Assembly (NCBI GenBank): GCA_903901375.1
Contig: CAIUQV010000392.1
Coordinates: forward strand, 1-7,714
DNA from: an uncultured Ignavibacteriota bacterium
Lineage (GTDB): Bacteria > Bacteroidota > Ignavibacteria > Tepidaquicellales > Tepidaquicellaceae
Reading direction: 5' to 3'
DNA: 7,714 nucleotides
A program made the translations under genes and the position numbers. The stretch's first letter is position 1. Each line of letters opens with the position of its first letter. Shown here piece by piece: positions 1-6,862 of this stretch. Under the pieces are notes generated by a model. That model was not told the DNA's origin. It saw only the letters and a program-made list of their open reading frames with translations, and searched no databases.

Positions 1-597
1 ATACATATACACGCAAACGGAGACCTTGGTATAAAGCAGGTGATGGATTATAACAGGCTGGACCAGCAGGCATTCCCGAGGAAAGATCACCGTTTCACTC
101 TTCATCATATGGGATATTTTTCAGATGAACAGGCAAAGGAGATTGCAGAACTCGGAATAGAGGCATCAGTGAATCCATATTATCTATGGGCACTCGCAGA
201 TAAGTATAGTGAGTTTGGGCTTGGCAAAGAGAGGGGTGAATCACTTGTGAGGATTAAGTCGCTGTTGAATTATAACGTACCCGTTTCTTTCCATTCGGAT
301 TTTTCTATGGCACCGCTTGAACCTTTGACACTCGTGTGGACTGCAGTGAACAGAGTGACATCTGAGAACAGCAGATTTTCTCAGGAACAGAGAATAGATA
401 CGTATTCAGCGTTGAAGGCAATTACAATCATTGCAGCAAGAACGCTTAATCTGGAAAAAGTGATAGGTTCGATACAGTCAGGGAAGACTGCAAACTTTAC
501 GATTCTTGCAGAAAATCCTATGAAGGTGAAACCGATAACAATAAAAGATATAAAAGTTACAGAGACTGTTTTTAAAGGGAAATCGTATCCGTTGTAG
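1..597 (+). CDS. Amidohydrolase family 3 (YtcJ-like), C-terminal part, 5' truncated
   Basis: The frame is open from base 1 to the TAG at 595-597 (198 codons), so the N-terminal part lies outside the window and the GTG/ATG at 40-45 are internal. The opening residues IHIHANGD (His2, His4, Asp8) match the H-x-x-GD segment of amidohydrolase family 3, where a His helps hold the metal. A second His pair follows in TLHHMGYF (35-36), where family members usually have the metal-site His of an 'RIEHAQ'-like strand. HSDFSMAPLEPL (His98, Asp100) corresponds to the catalytic 'SD-P-x-x-P-L-x-P' strand. The end (ALKAITIIAAR, then a GSIQSGKTANFTIL segment) is the usual helix and composite beta domain of these enzymes. 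Such proteins are metal-dependent hydrolases of amide-like or cyclic C-N bonds; the substrate cannot be inferred. Its Arg codons (8 of 9 AGR) match the efflux genes. The family is well supported, the exact function is not. Confidence 0.85.
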   Translation: MHIHANGDLGIKQVMDYNRLDQQAFPRKDHRFTLHHMGYFSDEQAKEIAELGIEASVNPYYLWALADKYSEFGLGKERGESLVRIKSLLNYNVPVSFHSDFSMAPLEPLTLVWTAVNRVTSENSRFSQEQRIDTYSALKAITIIAARTLNLEKVIGSIQSGKTANFTILAENPMKVKPITIKDIKVTETVFKGKSYPL

Positions 598-761
598 AGG
601 TGTTATATAAGAAAGAGGGAATGAGGCGGATAGGTGAAGATGGTGCGGATTTATAGTAAACGAAATAGAACGTGGATAAGAGCCGATGAAACGGATTTAC
701 ACTTATTATTTCTGTTATAGAGATTTACAACTAAACAGGTTTTCGGAGCTATGAAAACATT
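598..761 (+). repeat. Non-coding 3' spacer with degenerate GGAT-phrase microrepeat
   Basis: No convincing gene lies here. GGAT recurs at 628, 647, 674 and 693, with a CGAT at 684; the spacings are 19, 27, 10 and 9 nt, so copies fall near multiples of 9-10 nt. The best part is cgtggataagagccgat followed by gaaacggatttacac. From memory, its complement resembles the 'ATCCGTTTCATCCG' phrases common in spacers of Bacteroidota/Ignavibacteria genomes; that comparison is not verified here. The stretch lies between the amidohydrolase stop and its terminator, so it is probably transcribed as a 3' untranslated region. Confidence 0.4.
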
Positions 762-799
762 AACCCGTGGGCGGAAGGAGAAACCCCTGCGGGTTTTTT
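762..799 (+). terminator. Intrinsic terminator after the amidohydrolase gene
   Basis: Two mutually exclusive hairpins end at the same T run. The long one pairs AACCCGTGGG (762-771) with CCTGCGGGTT (786-795): ten pairs, two of them G-U, with a 14-nt purine-rich loop, followed by TTTT at 796-799. The short one pairs AAACCC (781-786) with GGGTTT (791-796) around the tetraloop CTGC, followed by TTT. Either fits a rho-independent terminator separating the amidohydrolase transcript from the efflux operon. Confidence 0.7.
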
Positions 800-818
800 A
801 CTGCACGTCTTAAATAAC

Positions 819-849
819 TTTCAATAAAGGCAGAATGTAGTTATCTTTG
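819..849 (+). promoter_or_regulatory. Bacteroidetes-type promoter of the efflux operon
   Basis: TATCTTTG (842-849) is an exact match to the Bacteroidetes -7 element TAnnTTTG. TTTC (819-822) sits 19 nt upstream and matches three of four bases of the -33 element TTTG at normal spacing. It lies just after the terminator and just before the first operon gene. The expected start of transcription falls around 854-857, so the mRNA would have almost no leader. No clear operator palindrome is visible. Confidence 0.65.
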
Positions 850-857
850 TAGAATAA

Positions 858-1175
858 ATGAGAAAGTACTTCAACATATTAAGCGTTCTGATTCTTTTTG
901 CAATAGGGTTTTTATTCCTGCATTCTGAACTTGACCTGTTTTCGCCTGAACACCATATTCACAGTTCACACGATTTCTGTGACATAGTTGAAAGTGCAAA
1001 GCCGGAAAATCCAAATGTTGAGAAGTTTAAGGTAAACACTTTCGATGTTCAGGTTGTATTAATGCAGATTCCATCTGAACTCTCCAGAGATTTTAATGCA
1101 ATTCATATATTTAATTCCAATAAACCGGTTACGGATGTTGACATCCGCATTCTCCACAGTACATTCCTGATTTAG
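858..1175 (+). CDS. Small secreted or membrane-anchored His/Cys protein heading the efflux operon
   Basis: A 105-aa protein. An in-frame TAA at 855-857 abuts the ATG, so the start cannot lie upstream. Residues 4-21 form one hydrophobic helix (YFNILSVLILFAIGFLFL) preceded by Arg2-Lys3, which is a signal anchor or an uncleaved or poorly defined signal peptide. This puts the rest in the periplasm. Just after it comes a cluster of possible metal ligands: His22, His32, His33, His35, His38, Asp39, Cys41 and Asp42 (EHHIHSSHDFCD). The remainder is soluble and ends in a hydrophobic ILHSTFLI. I do not recognise a named family with certainty. Short proteins with a hydrophobic N-terminus and a His/Cys patch often precede czc/cus-type genes in Bacteroidota. 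I infer periplasmic metal binding or sensing for the pump encoded downstream. It is 69 nt upstream of the channel gene on the same strand. There is no Shine-Dalgarno sequence, and the promoter implies a leaderless start. Confidence 0.7.
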   Translation: MRKYFNILSVLILFAIGFLFLHSELDLFSPEHHIHSSHDFCDIVESAKPENPNVEKFKVNTFDVQVVLMQIPSELSRDFNAIHIFNSNKPVTDVDIRILHSTFLI

Positions 1176-1196
1176 GCAATACACATCTCTCTTACG

Positions 1197-1213
1197 GCTC
1201 TTATCTAAAGAGC
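1197..1213 (+). other. Small hairpin between the first operon gene and the channel gene
   Basis: GCTCTT (1197-1202) pairs perfectly with AAGAGC (1208-1213) around a 5-nt loop. No T run follows, so it is not a classical terminator. It could be an mRNA processing or stability element that sets different expression for the first gene and the channel gene, or it could be chance. Confidence 0.25.
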
Positions 1214-1244
1214 AGCATACACATTTAATAATCAATAAAACATT

Positions 1245-2495
1245 ATGAAACATATTTTATGTTTGATACTTTTTATGATAGCATTTAAAAGTATCATGGC
1301 TCAGGATAACCTTCCTCAAAGGATGAGTGTATCCGATGCTGAACGTATTACGAAGGAAAATAACCAGACGCTGAAGAAAGGTCTGAACAGAATAACGTCC
1401 GCAGAAGGGAAGTTACTTTCTGGAGTATCGCCTCAGATGCCTGAAATATCCCTTACTTACGATTTCGTACCGAACGGTAAAGGGATTAACAGTTATGAAG
1501 AAAGAAGTCTTGAGATTAATCAGGGAATTGAATTTCCTCTGAAGACGGTGTACAAAGGGGAACAACTGAGCAGTGCGATAGATATTATCAGGGCTGAGAA
1601 TGATGTAGAAGGTCTGAATATACTCAGTGAAGTAAGGAAGGCATACGTATCGCTTCTTGCAAGGCAGTACCTGATGAAGATTGCAGAAGAGAACCTGTCG
1701 GTTGCAGAAGAGTTCAGGAATAAATCAACAATACGCTATAACGTCGGTGAAGCAACGCATCTTGAAAAGCTGACTGCGGAAGTCCAGTACGCACAGGCAC
1801 TGAACAATATTGAAGTGCAAAAGAACCAGAACAGGATTGCAGTAACAGAATTGCTTTATGAGATGGGAATTAAGAATGCAGTTGGAAATTACGAACCGGT
1901 ACTAAGCGACTCGCTGATGTATGTACCTTACAGCGGAAGTCTGGAGACCGTGATGGAAAAGACGCTTAAGACAAACCCCGTGCTTTATCTTTCGGAATTG
2001 AAAAAGACGGGCTCGCAGATTGGCAGGAAGCTGGCAGTAAGTTCATACCTGCCGGATTTTACTGTCGGGTATAAGACGCAGGCAATAAACGGAGTGAATG
2101 ATTACTACGGAATAAACCTTGGAATCTCAGTGCCGCTCTGGTTTCTTTTAGACCAGCGCGGGAAGGTGAAAGAAGCGAATGCAGAGATTAAAATATCCGA
2201 GAACGAATATGACGAAACATACCTGAACGTGATGAGCACTGCAAGGAAGGCATACATCAACCTGAAGAACAGCGAGAAGCAGATACTGCTTTTCAGCAAT
2301 ACACTGATACCCGAATCGGAAGAGATATTCAGGGTTGCGAATGCAAGTTACCGAATAGGCGATATAACATACCTTGAGTTTTTACAGGCAAAGCAAACGC
2401 TGATAAGCACGAAGGAAAGCTACGTGTCAGCACTGAAAGATTACAACATAAACCTGATTGAGCTTGAGAAGTCAATCGGCAGAAAACTATTTTAA
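1245..2495 (+). CDS. TolC-family outer-membrane efflux channel (CzcC/CusC type)
   Basis: A 416-aa protein with a Sec signal peptide (residues 1-20; Lys2, hydrophobic core CLILFMIAF, likely cleavage after MAQ at 18-20). There is no lipobox Cys, so unlike E. coli CusC it should not be lipidated. The mature part shows the two-fold repeat of the outer-membrane efflux protein family: long helices rich in Ala/Glu/Lys/Asn alternate with short strand segments such as PEISLTYDF, SLEINQGIEFPL, PDFTVGYKT and GINLGISVPLWFL. The second half ends in the typical SYRIGDITYLEFLQAKQTL helix. The length is normal for the family. It would trimerise to form the outer-membrane exit duct of the RND pump. The ATG is fixed by an in-frame TAA at 1236-1238; the region upstream is A-rich without a Shine-Dalgarno sequence. 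The adaptor gene follows after 13 nt. The family is certain; metal specificity rests on context. Confidence 0.9.
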   Translation: MKHILCLILFMIAFKSIMAQDNLPQRMSVSDAERITKENNQTLKKGLNRITSAEGKLLSGVSPQMPEISLTYDFVPNGKGINSYEERSLEINQGIEFPLKTVYKGEQLSSAIDIIRAENDVEGLNILSEVRKAYVSLLARQYLMKIAEENLSVAEEFRNKSTIRYNVGEATHLEKLTAEVQYAQALNNIEVQKNQNRIAVTELLYEMGIKNAVGNYEPVLSDSLMYVPYSGSLETVMEKTLKTNPVLYLSELKKTGSQIGRKLAVSSYLPDFTVGYKTQAINGVNDYYGINLGISVPLWFLLDQRGKVKEANAEIKISENEYDETYLNVMSTARKAYINLKNSEKQILLFSNTLIPESEEIFRVANASYRIGDITYLEFLQAKQTLISTKESYVSALKDYNINLIELEKSIGRKLF

Positions 2496-2508
2496 ACGAA
2501 ATAAGACA

Positions 2509-3681
2509 ATGAAGAACTTAATAATATTATTACTTATATCTGCAATACTCGCAGGATGCGGAAAGGTGCAGAATGAAAGTCACGAAGAGAAGAAAACTGA
2601 AGAAGGAAATAAAGAAGAAAAGAAAGAAACAGTGATGGTTTCGCCTGAATCTCAGGAGAAGATAAACCTTGAAACATCAGTTCTGAAAGAAGAACAGTTC
2701 AGCGGATATTTAAAGATACCCGCGGTAATAGTTACAGACCAGAACAACGAAGCTCAGGTGGGACCTGTGGTTTCGGGAAGGGTGAAGAAAGTGTTTGCAA
2801 GCGTCGGTACGAACGTGGGTGCGGGACAGACATTGATGTTGATAGAAGGGCTTGAGATTGGAGTGCTTAAGGCAGACTTCCTGAAATCGAAGACTACGCT
2901 TAGCTTTACAGAGCAGGAGTTTTCAAGGCAGAAAAAACTTGCAGAGCTCGATGCGGGTTCGCAGAAGAACCTGATAGCGACAAAGGCAGAGTATGAGATG
3001 GCACTCGCTGAGTTTAATGCGATGGATAAGAAGATACATTCTATAGGGCTGAAAGACGAAGACATTATCAACGATAAGAACGATATGCACTCAGCAGGTG
3101 AACTTGCTATAAAGTCACCGATAAGCGGTGTGATTGTAGAGCGGAATGTGGTTGTTGGTCAGTACGTGGAATCTTCATCAATAGCATTTAAAATACTGAA
3201 CACAAGGTCACTGCTTGTGGACGGGCAGATGTACGAGAGTGATTTCAACAGGATAGGCAGCACAAAATCTTGCGAGTTCAGAACGCCTTCCGTGCCTGAC
3301 GAGACATTCCTTTGCGATATAACATACAAGGGGCAACTGATTGACGAGAAGACGAGGACGATTAAGATAAGAGCAAAGATAAACAATCCAAGAAGCAGAC
3401 TTATTCCGCAGATGTTTGGTGATTTAATAGTGAAGCTTGCAGAAAACAGGAAGGGATTGTTCGTGCCGTCATCAGCAGTGTTTAAAGACGGTGAGCAGAG
3501 TTTTGTCTTCGTGCAGGAGAATGACAGTACTTTCAGAAAGACGGAAGTGAAGACGGGCATTGAGATTGAAGAAAGGGCTGAGATAGTATCGGGTCTGAAG
3601 GCAGGCGATAAGATAGTAACGAACGGAGTGTTTGAACTGAAATCGGAGATGCTGAAAGAATCATTCGGGGAAGGAGATTAA
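2509..3681 (+). CDS. RND periplasmic adaptor lipoprotein (CzcB/CusB type, HlyD-like)
   Basis: A 390-aa adaptor linking the inner-membrane pump to the outer-membrane channel. I chose the ATG at 2509 because it starts a clear lipoprotein signal, MKNLIILLLISAILAGC, with lipobox LAGC and Cys17. An in-frame TTG at 2458 would add 17 residues that spoil this signal and overlap the channel gene. A highly charged Lys/Glu linker follows (about 23-37). Next comes a lipoyl/barrel-sandwich half (AQVGPVVSGRVKKVFASVGT), an alpha-helical hairpin (about 115-180), the second lipoyl half (ELAIKSPISGVIVERNV and following), a beta-barrel (SLLVDGQMYESDF and following) and a membrane-proximal domain (GLFVPSSAVFKDGE to the end). 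No Met-rich N-terminal Cu/Ag site like that of CusB is visible, and the linker has only one His. The gene overlaps neither neighbour: 13 nt after the channel stop, 1 nt before the pump start. Confidence 0.92.
   Translation: MKNLIILLLISAILAGCGKVQNESHEEKKTEEGNKEEKKETVMVSPESQEKINLETSVLKEEQFSGYLKIPAVIVTDQNNEAQVGPVVSGRVKKVFASVGTNVGAGQTLMLIEGLEIGVLKADFLKSKTTLSFTEQEFSRQKKLAELDAGSQKNLIATKAEYEMALAEFNAMDKKIHSIGLKDEDIINDKNDMHSAGELAIKSPISGVIVERNVVVGQYVESSSIAFKILNTRSLLVDGQMYESDFNRIGSTKSCEFRTPSVPDETFLCDITYKGQLIDEKTRTIKIRAKINNPRSRLIPQMFGDLIVKLAENRKGLFVPSSAVFKDGEQSFVFVQENDSTFRKTEVKTGIEIEERAEIVSGLKAGDKIVTNGVFELKSEMLKESFGEGD
3671..3676 (+). promoter_or_regulatory. Strong Shine-Dalgarno site for the pump gene, inside the adaptor's 3' end
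   Basis: AAGGAG lies 6 nt before the pump ATG at 3683 and encodes part of the adaptor's last codons (Gly-Glu-Gly-Asp). It is the only strong Shine-Dalgarno match among the starts in this window. With a 1-nt gap between adaptor stop and pump start, it suggests translational coupling of the two genes. Confidence 0.7.
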
Positions 3682-3682
3682 T

Positions 3683-6600
3683 ATGCTTGAGAAAATCATT
3701 TCCCGTACGCTTGAGTTCAGGAATTATGTGATTGTGTTTTGTCTGCTGATAATCGGACTGGGCATATACGTTTATACAAAACTTCCTATAGACGCATTTC
3801 CTGACGTAACGAACGTGCAGGTGGAAGTAATAGGAAAGGCACCGGGACTATCGGCGCTGGAGATAGAAAGGTTTGTGACGTTTCCGATAGAGAACTCACT
3901 TCGTGGAGTGCCGGACCTTGTGCAGATGCGTTCAGTAACGAAGTTCGGTTTATCAGTGATAACGCTTGTATTCAAGGATAACGTGGATATATACTTTGCG
4001 AGGAACCTTGTGTTTCAGCGGATACAGGAAGCAAAGGAGAAACTACCCGAAGGAGTTCAGCTCGAACTGGGTCCTGTGGCTACTGCAATGGGAGAGATAT
4101 ACCAGTTCACGCTTGAGGGCAATATGCCATCGGATGAAAAAGAGAAACTTCAGTACCTTACGAACCTGAGGACTGTGGAAGAGTGGGTTGTAACGCCAAT
4201 ACTGAAGGGTGTGCAGGGAGTGAACGAAATAAATTCATTCGGCGGATACTTCAAGCAGTATCAGGTGCTGATTGAGCCTGCAAAGCTGATAAAGTATAAT
4301 CTGACGGTTGACGACGTTTTTATTTCGATACAGAAGAACAACAGGAATGCGGGCGGAAACATACTTGACAAGAATTCTACACAGTACATCGTTAGGGGAG
4401 TAGGTCTGCTGAAGACAGAGGACGATTTGCGAAACATAACTCTGAAAGCAGTGAACGGAACGCCTGTATTTATAAGGGATGTGGCTGAAGTGAAGACTGG
4501 CGAGGCAGTGCGGCAGGGAGCCTCTGTGATAAACGGAAAAGATGAGACTGTAGGCGGAATAGTTATGATGCTGAAGGGAGAGAACGGAAGGGAAGTTGTA
4601 AAAAGAGTGAAGGAAAAAGTGGATGAAATAAACAACGGCAGTATATTACCGAAAGGTGTGAAGATAGTACCGTATTACGACAGGAGCGACATAGTGAACA
4701 GCAGTATAAAGACGGTTACGAAGGCACTGATAGAGGGAGTGATATTTGTGATAATAATACTTTACCTGCTGCTCAGGAATTTCCGGGGAGCGTTGATAGT
4801 GATAGCGGCACTTGCATCGTCCATATTCCTGACGTTTACAGTGATGAAATTAACGGGGCTTGACGCAAACCTTATGTCTCTTGGTGGGCTTGCAATATCA
4901 ATTGGAATGATAATAGATGCTACAATCATACAGGTGGAGAATGTGCAGAGGCATCTCAGCGAGGAGAAAGAGGGCGGAAATAAAATTCTGACTGTACTGA
5001 AGTCTGTGATAGAAGTGAGGAAGCCGAGCATACTCGGAGAACTGATAATAGCAGTGACATTTCTTCCGATACTTTCGCTCGAAGGGCTTGAGGGGAAGAT
5101 GTTCACGCCGCTTGCGCTGACAGTGGCAATAGCTCTGCTGTCGTCATTGCTGCTTTCGATATTCGTGATTCCATCGCTTTCTTCAGTAATTTTAAAATCG
5201 GGAAAAGAGAAAGAAAGCATAATAATGAAGTATGCGGCAAAGATATACCTGCCGCAGCTTGAGTGGTCATTAAAAAGGAAGTATGCGGTGCTGAGCATTG
5301 CGATACTAATGTTTGCGGTAACGGTATTTTTAATACCGAGACTCGGAACGGAATTTATACCCGTTATGGATGAGGGGGCATTCGATATGGACGTACAGCT
5401 TCTGCCCGAAGTATCGCTGGAGAAGTCGCTTGAAATAAACAGGCAGATAGCTCAGACAGTGAAAAAATTTCCCGAGCTGAAGACGGCAATATCAAAGACG
5501 GGGCAGACGGGAATATCTGTTGAGGCAAGGGGTATAGATAAGACGGGCTTTACGGGAATATTCATACCGCGGGAAGAATGGAAGACTACGAAGGATAACG
5601 AAGAAATGATAAATATGATGCGTGACAGTTTGTCAGCGATACCGGGGATAGTTTTCAGTTTCAGTCAGCCTATACAGTGCAGGATAGACGAGCTTGTGGC
5701 AGGAACCAAGGCACAGCTGATAATAAAACTTTTCGGAGAGGATATGGATGTGCTCAAGGAGAAGGCAGACGAAATATCAAGAGTAGTATCGGGGATACGC
5801 GGTGCGACTGACATCGTGACGGAACGCGTAGCAGGACAGCCGTACCTTTCTATAAACGTTGACAGGGAAAAGATTTCGAGATACGGACTGAACGTGAGCG
5901 ATGTACTGAAATTAGTGGAGATAGCAGTAGGCGGAATGCCTCCGACACAGCTTTACGAAGAGAACAAATCTTTTGATGTGGTTGTAAGATTTCCGGAGGA
6001 GTACAGAAATTCAGCGGAACAGGTGGGTAACATACTGGTACCGTCGCCGAATGGATACAACGTGCCATTAAGCCAGCTATCGAACATAAAAGTCTCGCAG
6101 GGACCCGTGCAGATAAGCAGGCAGGACGGGCAGCGGCGAATAGGTATAGAGCTGAACGTGAAAGACAGGGACATCGGGTCATTCGTATCGGAGGCGAAGG
6201 AAAAGATAAAGAAGAAGATAAACCTTCCTGCGGGATATTACACAACGTGGGGAGGACAGTTTGAGAATCAGCAGAGGGCAATGGCAAAGCTGATGATAAT
6301 CCTGCCGGTATCAATACTTATAATACTAACGCTGTTATTTTTCACGTTTAAATCGATAAAGTTAGCAATGTTAGTAATACTGAACTTGCCGTTTGCATTG
6401 ATAGGCGGAGTATTTGCTTTATACATATCGGGATTGTATTTATCGGTACCTGCGTCTGTAGGATTTATAGTATTGTTCGGTGTTGCAGTATTAAACGGAG
6501 TAGTGATAGTATCGTACATATCGCAGCTGCGTCAGGAGGGAATGGAACTGAGGGAAGCGGTTATAGAAGGAAGTAAAGCGAGATTGCGGCCTGTGCTGAT

Positions 6601-6775
6601 GACAGCATCCATAGCGATATTCAGTCTGATACCCATGTTGTACGCAACCGGTCCCGGTTCAGAAATACAGCGGCCGCTTGCAGTGGTAGTGATAGGCGGA
6701 TTATTTACGTCGACTTTTCTGACACTGATGCTGATACCAACGATGTACGGGTGGTTTGAAGAGAAGAAGAGTTAG
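3683..6775 (+). CDS. Heavy-metal RND efflux pump, inner-membrane subunit (CzcA/CusA family)
   Basis: A proton-driven metal exporter of 1030 aa, normal for the family. A first membrane helix (about 15-31) is followed by the signature LPIDAFPDVTNVQVEV (34-49) and a large periplasmic domain. Membrane helices follow from about 349 to 500 (FVIIILYLLLRNF and others), then a helix at about 534-551, a second periplasmic domain, and C-terminal helices with KARLRPVLMTASIAIFSLIP and the final LMLIPTMYGWF. The proton-relay helix 4 carries Asp412 and Glu419 (IIDATIIQVEN), matching CusA Asp405/Glu412. Position 406 is Ser where CzcA has a second Asp (Asp402), so this helix is CusA-like. In the cleft, however, the motif is QCRIDELVAG (Cys666, Asp669, Glu670), where CusA has its substrate Met623; a Met equivalent to CusA Met573 is also missing. 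This loop reads more like CzcA (divalent ions). I therefore do not assign a metal. It acts with the channel and adaptor encoded just upstream. Confidence 0.93.
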   Translation: MLEKIISRTLEFRNYVIVFCLLIIGLGIYVYTKLPIDAFPDVTNVQVEVIGKAPGLSALEIERFVTFPIENSLRGVPDLVQMRSVTKFGLSVITLVFKDNVDIYFARNLVFQRIQEAKEKLPEGVQLELGPVATAMGEIYQFTLEGNMPSDEKEKLQYLTNLRTVEEWVVTPILKGVQGVNEINSFGGYFKQYQVLIEPAKLIKYNLTVDDVFISIQKNNRNAGGNILDKNSTQYIVRGVGLLKTEDDLRNITLKAVNGTPVFIRDVAEVKTGEAVRQGASVINGKDETVGGIVMMLKGENGREVVKRVKEKVDEINNGSILPKGVKIVPYYDRSDIVNSSIKTVTKALIEGVIFVIIILYLLLRNFRGALIVIAALASSIFLTFTVMKLTGLDANLMSLGGLAISIGMIIDATIIQVENVQRHLSEEKEGGNKILTVLKSVIEVRKPSILGELIIAVTFLPILSLEGLEGKMFTPLALTVAIALLSSLLLSIFVIPSLSSVILKSGKEKESIIMKYAAKIYLPQLEWSLKRKYAVLSIAILMFAVTVFLIPRLGTEFIPVMDEGAFDMDVQLLPEVSLEKSLEINRQIAQTVKKFPELKTAISKTGQTGISVEARGIDKTGFTGIFIPREEWKTTKDNEEMINMMRDSLSAIPGIVFSFSQPIQCRIDELVAGTKAQLIIKLFGEDMDVLKEKADEISRVVSGIRGATDIVTERVAGQPYLSINVDREKISRYGLNVSDVLKLVEIAVGGMPPTQLYEENKSFDVVVRFPEEYRNSAEQVGNILVPSPNGYNVPLSQLSNIKVSQGPVQISRQDGQRRIGIELNVKDRDIGSFVSEAKEKIKKKINLPAGYYTTWGGQFENQQRAMAKLMIILPVSILIILTLLFFTFKSIKLAMLVILNLPFALIGGVFALYISGLYLSVPASVGFIVLFGVAVLNGVVIVSYISQLRQEGMELREAVIEGSKARLRPVLMTASIAIFSLIPMLYATGPGSEIQRPLAVVVIGGLFTSTFLTLMLIPTMYGWFEEKKS

Positions 6776-6788
6776 ATAATTGTAATTT

Positions 6789-6831
6789 AAGAGAATTGAA
6801 TCCCTAACACTGGATTCAGTTCTCTTCTTTT
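6789..6831 (+). terminator. Strong intrinsic terminator of the efflux operon
   Basis: AAGAGAATTGAATCC (6789-6803) pairs with GGATTCAGTTCTCTT (6812-6826): 15 pairs with a single G-U wobble, an 8-nt loop (CTAACACT), then CTTTT. It starts 14 nt after the pump stop codon. It is the clearest regulatory structure in the window and marks the end of the operon. Confidence 0.92.
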
Positions 6832-6862
6832 AAAAATACTTTTCCATTCTCTTGCTCTGCTC

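Noticed and set aside
40..45. GTG/ATG at 40-45 as the real start of the amidohydrolase gene
   Set aside because: The frame is open to base 1, and the preceding codons encode the conserved HxHANGD metal-binding segment, so the gene is truncated by the window edge.
751..813. 20-codon ORF (MKTLTRGRKEKPLRVF...) as a leader peptide with attenuation
   Set aside because: It overlaps the terminator hairpin itself, lacks runs of regulatory codons, has no ribosome binding site, and a promoter for the next operon lies downstream of the terminator.
2458..2508. TTG start extending the adaptor by 17 residues
   Set aside because: It would bury the lipoprotein signal and overlap the channel gene; the ATG at 2509 gives a textbook lipobox.
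4762..5298. Reverse-strand frame of 178 aa inside the pump gene
   Set aside because: It lies fully opposite conserved helices of the RND pump; Ser/Ile-rich composition is typical of an antisense shadow.
5850..6314. Reverse-strand frame of 154 aa inside the pump gene
   Set aside because: It is opposite the second periplasmic domain of the pump, with low-complexity Pro/Ser/Leu content and no start context.
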